From Loktanella sp. DSM 29012 (lineage in GTDB: Bacteria > Pseudomonadota > Alphaproteobacteria > Rhodobacterales > Rhodobacteraceae): a stretch of 64,000 bases of DNA. The notes beneath the pieces were generated by a model. That model saw nothing but the letters and a program-made list of their open reading frames with translations. It had not been told where the DNA came from and made no database searches. The position numbers and the translations under genes are program-made. The DNA lies in assembly GCF_900110705.1 (NCBI RefSeq), contig NZ_FOEJ01000005.1, positions 186,001 through 250,000 of the forward strand. The letters run 5' to 3'. How positions within the stretch are numbered: position 1 is the stretch's first letter; every line of letters starts with the position of its first letter. Of this stretch, positions 26,279 to 35,797 are shown one piece after another.

Positions 26279-28282
26279 ATGACTGATCTGCCCACGGGCC
26301 AGGCCGCCGCAGGGGAAACCTTGCGGCGGCTTTATGTTTACAACGGGGGGTTTCTGACCCAAGCGCGGGTGCGGCGCATACTGGGCCTCGCCGGATGGGA
26401 TATCCGGCTGGGCATGCCTGGCGCGGACGACCACGTGGGCGTCTGGGGCCATGCGCCGACCGCCCCGCGTGGCGAAGCAGTGGCCGCCCGGCGCGACACG
26501 CCCGTCGTGCGGGTGGAGGACGCATTTTTGCGGTCCGTCAGGCCCGGACGGGACGGCGACCTGCCGCTGGGTCTGACGGTGGATTTGCGCGGCATGCACT
26601 ATGACCCGGCACAGCCATCCGATCTGGAAATGCTGCTGCGGGACAATCCCCTGGACGACAACGTTCTGTTGACCCGTGCACGCGACTGCATGGACCGGAT
26701 CGCCCGCGCGCGATTGTCCAAATACAACATCCACGACCCGGACCTGCCGGTGCCCGACCCGGGCTATGTCCTGGTGATCGACCAGACCAAGGGCGATGCC
26801 GCCGTCACCGCAGGCGGTGCCGACAGCAACACCTTTCGCGAGATGCTTTTCTATGCCCAGACCGAACATCCCGCCGCCCGCATCGTGATCAAGACCCACC
26901 CCGAAACCGCGCAGGGCCATCGCGACGGTTATTTCACTGCGGCGGATCAGACCGACAGGATCACGCTGCTGGATGCGCCCTTGTGTCCCCATGCGCTGAT
27001 GCAGGGGGCCATCGCTGTCTATACCGTGTCCTCGCACATGGGGTTCGAGGCGATCATGGCGGGTCACCGGCCGGTGGTGTTCGGACAGCCGTTCTACATT
27101 GGATGGGGCCTGACGGATGACCGCGCGCCACTGGACCGCAGGCAACGCAGGCTGACGCGCGCCCAGCTCTTTGCAGGTGCGATGATCCTGTATCCGCTGT
27201 GGTTTGACCCCTATCGCGACCGGCTGTGCCAGATCGAGGATGTAATCGATGCCTTGGCAGCGCAGGCCCGCGCCTGGCGCGAGGATCGCCACGGCTGGCT
27301 GGCCCATGGCATGAGCGCATGGAAACGCGCGCCTTTGCAGCGGGTCTTTGGTCAGGTGCAAAAGGTCCGGTTTTCCGGCCCGCCCGACGGTCGCCGGGAG
27401 ATGATCTGGGCGTCAAAAGCCGCAACGGACAGCGACCATGTGCGGGTCGAGGACGGTTTCTTGCGCTCGCGCGGTCTGGGGGCGGACCTCGTTCCGCCCC
27501 TGAGCCTCGTGCTGGACGATCTGGGGATCTATTACGACCCGTCGCGGCCCAGCAGGCTCGAGACGCTGATCGCTGCGGCCCCTGCCCTGCCCGATCACGC
27601 CCGCGCCCGCGCGCGTCGGCTGATCGCAACACTTACCCGGGACAAATTGACGAAATACAACCTGCGTGACGGCGCCGTGCCGGATCTGCCCGAGGGGCGG
27701 CGTCTCCTGGTGCCCGGTCAGGTCGCTGACGATGCCTCGGTCCGGTTGGGGGCGTCAAAGGTCGCCAGCAATGGCGATCTGCTGCGGGCGGCACGTGCTG
27801 CAAATCCTGCCGCGGTGATCCTGTACAAACCGCATCCGGATGTTGTTGCCGGGCTGAGGGACGGCGCGGTGCCCGATGCGGGCGACTGGGCGGATGCGAT
27901 CATCGACCTGGACGCCGCAGCGGCAATCGACCTTGTGGACGAGGTCTGGACCATGACGTCGGGGATCGGGTTCGAGGCCTTGCTGCGGGGCAAGCGCGTG
28001 ACCTGTCTGGGGCAGCCGTTCTACGCGGGTTGGGGCCTGACCGACGATCGGGCCATGCCGATCCTGCGCCGCGCCGCGACCCCGACGCTGGAAGAAATGG
28101 TGCACGCCGTGTTGATCGACTATCCGCGCTATTTCGACCCGGTCACCGGGCTCGCTTGCCCGGTCGAGGTCGCAGCCGCCCGCCTGCGGGACGGCGGATT
28201 GCCCAATCCTGGCTGGCGCAACCGGGCCCTGGCCAAATTGCAGGGTCACTTTGCGGGTTTTGCCTGGGTCTGGCGGCGGTAG
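26279..28282 (+). CDS. Capsule polysaccharide biosynthesis protein, KpsC-like (tandem domains)
   Basis: 667 residues made of two related Capsule_synth halves. Each half has a VRVEDAFLRS/VRVEDGFLRSR motif (about 77 and 383), a DxxGIYYDP-type strand, an LVIDQ/LLVPGQ strand, a (T/P)H(P)..V motif and a terminal GFEA...V.GQPFYxGWGLTDDRA (about 260 and 575). Tandem duplication is the mark of KpsC, which carries two Kdo transferase activities. Starts 3 bp after the export lipoprotein, in the same operon. Confidence 0.9.
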   Translation: MTDLPTGQAAAGETLRRLYVYNGGFLTQARVRRILGLAGWDIRLGMPGADDHVGVWGHAPTAPRGEAVAARRDTPVVRVEDAFLRSVRPGRDGDLPLGLTVDLRGMHYDPAQPSDLEMLLRDNPLDDNVLLTRARDCMDRIARARLSKYNIHDPDLPVPDPGYVLVIDQTKGDAAVTAGGADSNTFREMLFYAQTEHPAARIVIKTHPETAQGHRDGYFTAADQTDRITLLDAPLCPHALMQGAIAVYTVSSHMGFEAIMAGHRPVVFGQPFYIGWGLTDDRAPLDRRQRRLTRAQLFAGAMILYPLWFDPYRDRLCQIEDVIDALAAQARAWREDRHGWLAHGMSAWKRAPLQRVFGQVQKVRFSGPPDGRREMIWASKAATDSDHVRVEDGFLRSRGLGADLVPPLSLVLDDLGIYYDPSRPSRLETLIAAAPALPDHARARARRLIATLTRDKLTKYNLRDGAVPDLPEGRRLLVPGQVADDASVRLGASKVASNGDLLRAARAANPAAVILYKPHPDVVAGLRDGAVPDAGDWADAIIDLDAAAAIDLVDEVWTMTSGIGFEALLRGKRVTCLGQPFYAGWGLTDDRAMPILRRAATPTLEEMVHAVLIDYPRYFDPVTGLACPVEVAAARLRDGGLPNPGWRNRALAKLQGHFAGFAWVWRR

Positions 28283-28373
28283 GCCTGACCGATGCCGCTG
28301 TGCAGGCAGCCAGGGCGTTCCCTGTCCGGTCTGGGTTGGGCTGACCGCGCAGAGGTTGCAATCCGGCCCTAGG

Positions 28374-29306
28374 TCAGGCGCACAGAACCTGCGTGCGTTC
28401 GCGTGCGCGCGCCAGGCTTTCGTCGATACTGCCAAAGTCGCCCGCAGGGCTGCGGAACACGCGTCCAATTGCGATCTCGATCGTATTCAGCCCGGCCGAT
28501 CCGTGGCGAAGTCCCTGTCGTGACATCTCTTTTTTCACGCGAAACGCGACTTCATTGGGGAATCTGGCATTGTCGGCTGTCGTCTTGATGACCAGAAAAC
28601 AGCCCGACCCGGCATAGGTGAAATGACAATTCTCACCAACCAGTGCCGTCGACACAACGCTGCTCATCCGGGTGAGAACGGCGACAAATTCCTGCGATGA
28701 CACGTTTTCATACAAGTCAGATGCATTGCTGACCTTGACCGACACAACACCGCCATGCCGAAACTGACTGCGTTCCATCCGGTCTATGAAATTCCGGAAC
28801 GTCGGCTGATCCAGATATCCCGGCGTATTTTCAAAACTGACCGGATCCTCGAATTGCAGGCGGAATGGCCCGGACTGACGCTGACATGCCGAAGCGATCT
28901 GACGCACGAGCCGGTCTGCCGAAATGATCTGCTGACTGAGCCGCGCCGCCGAATCGATGCGGTTCATCAGATCATCAATCTGAAAAGGCTTTGTGATGTA
29001 GTCGTTTGCGCCGGCGGAAAACGCAGTTTCAATGTATTTTCGGTCCGACATCGCGGTCAGCATGATGATCGGTGTCTTGGCATAGACCTGATTTTTCCGG
29101 ATTTCTGCACAAAGCGCGACACCGTCCATTTCGGGCATCTGGATATCCAGAAGCAAGCAACCGAACGGATCTTTTGCGGATTTCATCATCGCAAGCGCCT
29201 CTGTGGCAGACCGCGCAGAGGCGACGTTTTCAAAACCCAAGGCTCCCAGCGCCATGGTCAGGAAATCAATCAGTACCGGTTCATCATCGACCACCAGTAT
29301 TTTCAT
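28374..29306 (-). CDS. Response regulator with degenerate GGDEF-like output domain
   Basis: 310 residues from the ATG at 29306. Receiver: MKILVVDDEP, D54 in CLLLDIQMPEMDG, T in IIMLTAMS and K in ITKPFQ. The C-terminal half (about 170-310) has the length and strand order of a GGDEF domain, but the signature reads YAGSGCFLVI in place of GGDEF, so cyclase activity is unlikely. Upstream in-frame starts at 29363 (ribosome site AAGGTGG) or the GTG at 29372 would add up to 22 residues. Stands alone; the nearest kinase gene is at 30109. Confidence 0.75.
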   Translation of the reverse strand: MKILVVDDEPVLIDFLTMALGALGFENVASARSATEALAMMKSAKDPFGCLLLDIQMPEMDGVALCAEIRKNQVYAKTPIIMLTAMSDRKYIETAFSAGANDYITKPFQIDDLMNRIDSAARLSQQIISADRLVRQIASACQRQSGPFRLQFEDPVSFENTPGYLDQPTFRNFIDRMERSQFRHGGVVSVKVSNASDLYENVSSQEFVAVLTRMSSVVSTALVGENCHFTYAGSGCFLVIKTTADNARFPNEVAFRVKKEMSRQGLRHGSAGLNTIEIAIGRVFRSPAGDFGSIDESLARARERTQVLCA

Positions 29307-29387
29307 CTGGTAGTTGCCCTTGCAGCGTGTGCTGACCTCTTCTTGAAACATCGAAGTCTCCATCTTGCCCACCTTTTCACGCTATAG

Positions 29388-29957
29388 TTGCAGCATCCTC
29401 CGCAAATATGTTCAAACTTTGGCAAGATTGTGGAACGCTGTGGCGAGGCACTTTGTACTGCAGCAACCCGAAGAGAACGGATCAAGCGGACAGATATCCC
29501 CGCGACCTTCAAGGCTTGGGCTACCGGGTTGCAGCGTGCGTCGTATCAGCGGCGGAGGTCGGCGGGTCCCGCTTGTGCGAACGGATGTTCATTCTGGCCC
29601 ACGCCGACCTATCTGATGGGCGGCAACCGCACGAGCATCCGCGTGGGACCGGGTCACTTCCAGTTCATCGCGGACCGGAATCAGAAAGGATCACAAGTCG
29701 GCCTGATCATGGCCGCCCGGTGCTGGGTCATGATGTGGGATCTGCTGAAGGCCACGGGCTGGACGCCAGGACCGCTCGTCTCTTCCCCCCGATGCCAGGT
29801 GACTTTGCTGCCTGGGGGGCTGCACTCCAAGGAGGCGCTGCATCTCAACCCGTCCTTCACCGACTGGATAATGGGCTGGCCCTGCGGGTGGACCGATCCG
29901 CTGCAGCCGGTAACGGCGTGGTCCCACTGGCTGCAGCAAGGGCGTGGCGGTGGTTGA
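29388..29957 (+). pseudogene. Remnant of a phage-type DNA cytosine methylase-associated protein
   Basis: An open frame with no convincing start. It reads FKAWATGLQRASYQRR, FWPTPTYLMGGNRTS, WDLLKATGWTPGP, and ends LHLNPSFTDWIMGWPCGWTD..TAWSHWLQQG. The Trp-Pro-Thr-Pro and LNP.F..W.MGWP.GWT motifs are those of the C-terminal region of phage DNA methylases (from memory). The catalytic methylase part is absent. It is probably a leftover of an older prophage, lying between the regulator and kinase genes. Confidence 0.45.
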
Positions 29958-30108
29958 GGGGGTGTTTGTGAGGGCGGAAAGCCGTCATTCGCTGCGAGAG
30001 CAGACTTAAAGGGTCAATCAAAGAAAACGGACATTCAAGGCTGAAAGGCAGCACTTCGTGATGTGTACCCTTCGAGACCGAGTCATTCGAGCGGGGAAAC
30101 CTTGGAGT

Positions 30109-31917
30109 TCACGCGGAGACTTCTGCCTGTTCGCTATCGTGAAGCGGTATCCTCACGAAGAACGTCGTGCCGACCCCGAGCTCGCTTTCATAGTGAATAT
30201 GCCCGCCAAGTTCTTGAAGTAAAAGACTGCTGATGTTCATGCCCAGTCCTGTCCCCTCATGAGAACGGGTGGCCGAACTATCAATTTGAGAGAAGCGACC
30301 GAAGACTTTTTCCTCGGAGCCAACAGGAATGCCCGGACCCGTATCCGTTATTCGTATCTCCGCAAAGTCTTTTATTCTGGACGTGGATATTGTCACGAGG
30401 TCACCATCTCCAGAGAATTTCATCGCGTTTGAAACGACGTTCGCAAGCACCTGCTGAAGCCGGGCCATATTGGTAAGGCAAATACATGGTTCGACAGGAT
30501 CTACGACCTTGAGGCCTACGTTTCGCGTGAGGCCGTATCCTCTCATGTCTTCAGCGGCGATCTGAACGGCATTCTTCAAATCGACTTTCTCAAATGAGAC
30601 TTTGAACTCTCCAGAATCCAGTTTTTGCAAGTCGAGCAAGTTGTCGATTAGATTACGCAGGCGACGGGTATTCCGTCTGGCGATCTCGACCCCCCTGGCT
30701 GCCTTGTCTGGTAACGCGCCGAACCCTCCCGCATGCATAAGATCCAGGGTGCCGCTGATGGAAGTGAGAGGCGTCCTTAGTTCGTGACTGATTACAGAAA
30801 CGAGTTCTGTTTGGAGCAACACCGTTGCCTCTGCTTTTTCTTTTGCGGCCTGGAGTTGTCGCGCGGCCTCTTCTTCTCGCGTTACATCAGTCAAATTGAT
30901 CGTCCAGCCGAGAGGTTTGCGATCAGGATGGACCACATCCTCAATGACCAATGCATTCGCATGATAAGAACGATCCCCCACGATGTGGACAAAACATTGA
31001 TTGATCCGACCGGCCTTCATTAACTTAGCGGCCAAACCATCAACCATTGCTTTCATCTCTTTCGCGTCGCCGCCGCTTAACATTTCCTTCGCAACAGGAT
31101 TCATCGAGACCATCCGACCTTTTTGATTGAAAATCATTTTCAAACTGTCTGATGCATAGAAAAAATGTCGCTCCCCAACCCTTTCGGCTTTCATCAACCG
31201 GCTATTTATCAAAACCGAACCGTAGGACGCAAAGGAGATCACGATAACGTAAGGAGTAGGGTCGACCCCTGCGACCGTGAAGTCAAAGAGGAGATAACTA
31301 ATATTGGTGCCAATTGGCACGGCTGACATCGCAAGGATGGCCCCATAGATCGGCTTGAAATAATTAGTCGCCCTTCGAAGCCCGTAGAGAGAGACACCTG
31401 TGGCCAAGGCAATCCAACCAAAGTTGTGAGCTTCTATGAGGTAAAACATCCAACCACGATCGGGGGTGATCGAGATCCGGCCATCAACCATGGTCGCTTG
31501 GCTATCCAGAGAGATTATCCACTCGTGCCAACCGTTCGTAAGAGCGAGGATGGTGACGCTGAACGTTGGAATGACGACGATCGGATAGGCAAAACGGCGC
31601 AAAGGATCCAATTGAACCGGGCCAAATTTTATCAGGAACACGGACCACGCTGCTGCGCAAAGAGTGGTCATAGGCATCGTCATCGTGTACAAGAAAATCT
31701 TGTTCAGAGTGCTGACTGTGGCGACCTGCAGGATGGTCATCGCGAGCCATCCCGACACCCCAACATGGGTCATCAGGAAAAAAATGTGACCTGGACCGAC
31801 AGGTCGGTTCCAAGAGCGGATTGTTTGAAAGACCAGCACGCATAGAAGCAAAAGGCCGAATGCAAAAATTCCGTCGAATTCGAAGCTTTTTATCATCTGG
31901 ATATCGAGGTATCTCAT
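30109..31917 (-). CDS. Sensor histidine kinase with N-terminal 7TM-type sensor and PAS domain
   Basis: 602 residues. About seven to eight membrane segments fill residues 10-235 (FAFGLLLLCVLVFQTI; VGVSGWLAMTILQVA; FLYTMTMPMTTLCAAAWSVF and so on). A PAS-like domain follows (about 245-345, LKMIFNQKGRMVSMNPVAKEML). HisKA has the phosphoacceptor in SVISHELRTPLTS, and HATPase has VVSNAMKFSG, DTGPGIP and GTGLGMNISSLLLQEL. The DNA is visibly more AT-rich than the capsule genes. Its regulator could be the one at 28374 (inference from proximity and strand). Confidence 0.87.
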   Translation of the reverse strand: MRYLDIQMIKSFEFDGIFAFGLLLLCVLVFQTIRSWNRPVGPGHIFFLMTHVGVSGWLAMTILQVATVSTLNKIFLYTMTMPMTTLCAAAWSVFLIKFGPVQLDPLRRFAYPIVVIPTFSVTILALTNGWHEWIISLDSQATMVDGRISITPDRGWMFYLIEAHNFGWIALATGVSLYGLRRATNYFKPIYGAILAMSAVPIGTNISYLLFDFTVAGVDPTPYVIVISFASYGSVLINSRLMKAERVGERHFFYASDSLKMIFNQKGRMVSMNPVAKEMLSGGDAKEMKAMVDGLAAKLMKAGRINQCFVHIVGDRSYHANALVIEDVVHPDRKPLGWTINLTDVTREEEAARQLQAAKEKAEATVLLQTELVSVISHELRTPLTSISGTLDLMHAGGFGALPDKAARGVEIARRNTRRLRNLIDNLLDLQKLDSGEFKVSFEKVDLKNAVQIAAEDMRGYGLTRNVGLKVVDPVEPCICLTNMARLQQVLANVVSNAMKFSGDGDLVTISTSRIKDFAEIRITDTGPGIPVGSEEKVFGRFSQIDSSATRSHEGTGLGMNISSLLLQELGGHIHYESELGVGTTFFVRIPLHDSEQAEVSA

Positions 31918-33062
31918 TGCATCCTAAGGTAGCAAATAAGAGCACAGAAAAAAATGTCATATTTTAGGCGCCGACCGGTTTTCTGAGACTTTCATCCCTT
32001 GAGCTTGTGTCTCGGCGACAGGTGCTTTTCCCGTGCCTTTTCTTTTTTGCCCGAAAGCCGTGTTCCACGATCCAGATAGTTTGGACCAGACAAGCGGTGA
32101 TTGTGTAAATACAGTGATTTCCTACTTTCTCCCGTGCGTCGATATTTCTAACACCGCCCAGCGAAAGCGCGGTCTGATTTTGACGTCATAGAGCCAGGTT
32201 AAATGGCCGCATCGGCGACGTGATCTGCAACGCAGCGACAAGCATGTTGCAAGCGCGAAGCGATGCTACGTCAGCGACGACCAAAAAACGAACTTCGCCA
32301 AAGTCCGCACACCGACGTTTCGGACTACCAAAATGCTGCGACATGCACGAATGGCTGGTTCGACGGGCCGCGCCGCAGCATGACCGAGACTTGGTGAATG
32401 GCAGATTTGGGCCGGAAGCCGCTAGCGGTGCGATTTCGGTCAATTTTAAAACTTCGTTTGCTGCAACATTAACTGCCACGCACTGCAAAACCTGCTGTCA
32501 CGCTACAGTCACTGTAGGGAAACAAAGAGACTTGCAGTTGCTGGAAGAGAGCGGGTCAAGCCGGAAGACATCGGAAAGGCCCTTTAAAATAAGTCCCTAA
32601 GGTCGGATCGATGCCCTTGTCCCTGCAGCGCTGCTGGTTTTGCATATGGCCACTTATGCGCCCTTTGAGGCCCTCAAGGTGACCTGGACCGACCATCGCG
32701 CAACGAGTTGGCGATAGCGCCTCAAACCCCATTTAAACAACCGTTCAACGGGTTTCTTGAGGCCCCAATCATCGTCTTATCTGTTTTTCTTCCTCGACAG
32801 AAGTGGGACGCGTGCGTCCCACTTTGTAAGATAGGTCCCACTTTACATGATTTGCGTTGGGTTCTTGGACTTTTAAGGCCTCTGCAAATTCTTGAACCTG
32901 GGTTAAGTGGGACGCGAATTTTTTTGAAAGCGTCGTTTGGTGAACTAAACTGGTTTGAGGTGACTGCGCTTCGTCATCTATGGTGTAAGAGCCGATCTTG
33001 CCGGTAAAGTAACTGGGCAGGCCGAGCATAGGTACATAGCCTGGAAAACTGGAGGATTAGGA
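31918..33062. other. Gene-poor AT-richer region with repeat-like sequence
   Basis: 1.1 kb in which I find no supportable gene. Short frames exist on both strands, but none has a good start or codon pattern. From about 32290 to 32490 the sequence resembles a dispersed intergenic element I recall from Roseobacter genomes (GGAAGCCGCTAGCGGTGCGA core). From 32801 there is an array of AAGTGGGAC elements. This is a plausible place for an island or prophage boundary, but I cannot find matching ends. Confidence 0.5.
32801..32916. repeat. AAGTGGGAC repeat array with a 24-bp perfect palindrome
   Basis: Four copies of AAGTGGGAC lie in about 115 bp. Two are head-to-head in a perfect 24-bp palindrome at 32801-32824 (arms AAGTGGGACGC, central GT). 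One is inverted at 32835-32843. One is direct, at 32905-32916, as AAGTGGGACGCG. The array ends about 145 bp before the KAP-like gene. It could be an operator, a transposase or partition binding site, or a mobile repeat. Confidence 0.6.
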
Positions 33063-34754
33063 TTGACCCGAGCTTTAGCTAAGGCGGAGATGCGTCGATT
33101 TCTGTCGTCCGGCGAACCCGAAGTCTTAAGCGTAAGTGGGAGGTGGGGCGTCGGTAAAACCCACGCGTGGGATGAGGTATTGGCGGAAGTAGGTACGACC
33201 TCACCATTGAAGAAGTATGCCTACGTTTCGGTCTTCGGCCTGCGAAGCTTGGACGACCTCAAGATTGCTATCGTGCAGTCAACAGTTGCGCTTGATAGCG
33301 ATGAACTAGAGCCGACTGTCGAGTCATTTAGAAAGCACCTCTCTAGCTTCGATGGTCTGAGGAATGCCGGAGAAACGGCGATTAGACGTAGCTTTCCTCA
33401 CCTGACGAAAGGAGCCTCTGCATTGCCGGTTGTAGGCCACATGAGTGACCTCCTGACATCAGGTGCATCGCTATTAATCCGCAATCAGATCATCTGCATC
33501 GATGATATCGAGCGCGCCAGAAGTGGTCTAGAAATCTCTGATATTCTCGGTTTGGTATCTTCCCTTCGGGAGCGAAAGGGTTGCAAAATTGTCCTGATGC
33601 TTAACGAAGAAGGTCTTGGGGATCAGACTGAAAAATTTGCTCAGTATCGAGAGAAGGTTGTCGATCAAGCTGTTTTCTTCAGCCCTAGCTCTAGAGAATC
33701 TGCAAACGCAGTTTTGAACAGTTCAGGTATAATTGATACCGAACTCGTTGAGCGAGTGGCTATGCTCGGGATTGTAAATATTCGAGTGATTAAACGTATT
33801 CGCCGTACTATCACTCATTTGGAGCCGATGTTGAAAGACCGGCACGTGGACCTGTCTAAGGCTGTTGTGAAATCGATGGCACTTTTGGGTTGGTGCGTCT
33901 TTGAGCCTGGGCAGGCTCCTTCGTTAGAGCAGGTCCAAGGCGGTGCAAGTTTGTTCAGACCGTTGCCTGACGGTGAGCCCAGTAAAGCTGAAGAAGCGTG
34001 GGGTCAAATTTCTAGAGAATATGATTTCTGGTCCTTAGAAAAGCTGGACGAGGAAATTCTAAGTGGATTGCAGCTGGGCGCTTTTGATTTAGATGCGCTT
34101 CGAACGGTATTCGATGACTTGGAGGCTCAGTTCGCTGACACGGAAGCTATAAGAGCGATCAATTCGCCTTGGCATCTGTATGCAGACAGTTTCGACGACA
34201 ACCATCAGGAGGTTGTTCAGGCGTTCGTAAGTTCTGTTGAAGATTACGGCAGAAATATGGAGGCAGCGCAAGCTACTAATATTATTGATTTTTTGAACGA
34301 GCTGGGGGAAACGGATGAAGCGGAAAGAATTCTAACCACATATTTGAAAGCGCAGGATGGAAAATCACGTGATTTTTTTGCTGCCTCGCTTCGGAATTTT
34401 CATATCAGGGTAGACCAAAGAATTCTGGATGATTTTGAAAGAAGGCTCGATGAAATACCTGTCAACGAACATCCTGCTGATGTGCTTTTGCGAGTTTCAA
34501 TTAATGAGTTCCGGAGTGACCGTGATATCGCGTACCTAGCGTCTGTTCCTACATCCGAATATTATGATATTCTAAAGCGATTTAAGGGTACTGAGCTTAG
34601 CGTCATGGTCAACTTTGCTCTTAAGTCTGAAAATATGGGGTTAGCTATAAGAGGATACTCCAAGATCACAGAGCGAATGAAGGATGCTCTCCGCCAAGTA
34701 GCTCAAGAAAGCAGCTTAAATGAACTTCGGGCAAAATTATATTTGAAAAAATGA
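33063..34754 (+). CDS. KAP-like P-loop NTPase (putative defence gene)
   Basis: 563 residues, TTG start behind GGAGG (7-bp spacing). Walker A is GRWGVGKT (26-33) and Walker B is IICIDDIE (143-150), with paired acidic residues D147-D148 as in KAP/STAND-like NTPases. IVLMLNEEGL and FSPSSRESANAVL follow (sensor-type region). The C-terminal half (about 290-563) is helical with no recognised domain and no membrane span. AT-richer than the host genes. Single-gene P-loop ATPases next to prophages are often anti-phage, so a defence role is plausible but inferred. Confidence 0.7.
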   Translation: MTRALAKAEMRRFLSSGEPEVLSVSGRWGVGKTHAWDEVLAEVGTTSPLKKYAYVSVFGLRSLDDLKIAIVQSTVALDSDELEPTVESFRKHLSSFDGLRNAGETAIRRSFPHLTKGASALPVVGHMSDLLTSGASLLIRNQIICIDDIERARSGLEISDILGLVSSLRERKGCKIVLMLNEEGLGDQTEKFAQYREKVVDQAVFFSPSSRESANAVLNSSGIIDTELVERVAMLGIVNIRVIKRIRRTITHLEPMLKDRHVDLSKAVVKSMALLGWCVFEPGQAPSLEQVQGGASLFRPLPDGEPSKAEEAWGQISREYDFWSLEKLDEEILSGLQLGAFDLDALRTVFDDLEAQFADTEAIRAINSPWHLYADSFDDNHQEVVQAFVSSVEDYGRNMEAAQATNIIDFLNELGETDEAERILTTYLKAQDGKSRDFFAASLRNFHIRVDQRILDDFERRLDEIPVNEHPADVLLRVSINEFRSDRDIAYLASVPTSEYYDILKRFKGTELSVMVNFALKSENMGLAIRGYSKITERMKDALRQVAQESSLNELRAKLYLKK

Positions 34755-34783
34755 TTTCGTCTTGAGCGGCTCACACCTACAGT

Positions 34784-34890
34784 CAGCTATGCTCGGACCA
34801 CACGACCTTACCGATCAAGCGGATAAGGTTGGCTTCGGTAGGTTTGCGGATCTCCATTGCGTGCTCGGGGTTGTCAGATCGGATGAAGGA
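34784..34890 (-). pseudogene. Repressor-tail fragment, copy R1
   Basis: Minus-strand reading gives SFIRSDNPEHAMEIRKPTE then ANLIRLIGKVVWSEHS and stop. This is the last about 35 residues of the S24 repressor encoded at 36235-36900, with many synonymous as well as non-synonymous changes. The rest of the repressor gene is missing. It lies directly after the KAP-like gene. Confidence 0.85.
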
Positions 34891-34987
34891 GTGCGGTGGC
34901 TAGCACCCTTACCTTAATTTATACACTCGCCAAACCACTTCGCCTTTGCGCGTTGCCGCGATCCGATGATCCGTCTATCTTTTGCCT

Positions 34988-35527
34988 ATGCAGAAATCGC
35001 GTCAGTTTCACGGCTTGTCTACGGGTGTCAAACTTGAGAAACAGGCGCGATCAATCCTCATTCAGGCTCAGGCAATAGCGAAAGCCGATGCAGATGAGTT
35101 CGGTCTGCGTCGTGCGGAACACATCGGCATAGAGCCTATGCTTTTGGCGCTATCGATGGAATTTGCGTTGAAGGCTTGGTTTGTTTGGGACCACAACACC
35201 CTCAAGACCAAAAGAACCCATGATCTCTTGATGCTGTTCGAGCTTCTTAGCGAAACCAGCAAAGAGCGTCTTGCTCGGCGATTTAGAGAGCAAGTCGCTC
35301 CATTCTATCCAGATGGTTTCAATCTGAAATATGAAATCACTGACATTCTGGCTCATCATGCTAACGCCTTCGTTGAATGGCGATACTTGCACGAAAAGCG
35401 AAACCACGGGATTTCATTCGACTTCAGTAAATTCGTCGCAACTTTGAAAATGGTACTAGATGAATTTGCAACGCTGTATCGAGAGGAGCCGATAAGCCCG
35501 CAGCTTGTGATCCGGCCTGGGCCTTAG
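34988..35527 (+). CDS. HEPN-like hypothetical protein
   Basis: 179 residues, mostly helical. LLALSMEFALKAWFVWDHNT resembles the first long helix of HEPN proteins (substrate-binding AbiV/Cthe-type). WRYLHEKRNHGISFDF carries a polar cluster R..(E)KRNH close to the RxxxxH RNase motif. If functional it would be an RNase or nucleotide-binding toxin-type protein. I used the ATG at 34988; no clear ribosome site precedes it. It stands between repressor-tail fragments R1 and R2, in AT-richer DNA. The family call is tentative. Confidence 0.5.
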   Translation: MQKSRQFHGLSTGVKLEKQARSILIQAQAIAKADADEFGLRRAEHIGIEPMLLALSMEFALKAWFVWDHNTLKTKRTHDLLMLFELLSETSKERLARRFREQVAPFYPDGFNLKYEITDILAHHANAFVEWRYLHEKRNHGISFDFSKFVATLKMVLDEFATLYREEPISPQLVIRPGP

Positions 35528-35582
35528 TCACCGATGCTTGCTATCATCGCGCGGAAGCTGGAACGACTGCAGGCCTTTTTCT

Positions 35583-35706
35583 ACCACCAGCTATGCCCAG
35601 ACTACACGACCTTTCCGATCAGGCGGATAAAGTTGGCTTCGGCGGGTTTGCGGATCTCAATGGCGTGGTCGGGGTTGTCGGAGCGGATGAGGAGCTGTTC
35701 GTCGTG
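35583..35706 (-). pseudogene. Repressor-tail fragment, copy R2
   Basis: The minus strand reads DEQLLIRSDNPDHAIEIRKP, then AEANFIRLIGKVV, an in-frame TAG, and SGHSWW and stop. It matches the last about 40 codons of the intact repressor at 36235-36358. The internal stop and loss of the rest of the gene make it a remnant. Orientation equals that of R1 and of the intact gene. Confidence 0.88.
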
Positions 35707-35797
35707 GGGCTTTCATGACGAACTTGTCCCATAGGGCATCCTTCCATTCCAAAGAAAGGATCACACCATCAGACCATAGGATCAAACACCAAGGCTT

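Noticed and set aside
25283-27361. A 692-codon minus-strand frame opposite the capsule export and KpsC genes
   Set aside because: Antisense shadow of well-supported genes; composition (His/Gly/Arg-rich) is typical of such shadows.
32769-33029. A minus-strand 86-codon frame over the AAGTGGGAC array
   Set aside because: Its codons simply read through the palindromic repeats; no ribosome site and no recognised domain.
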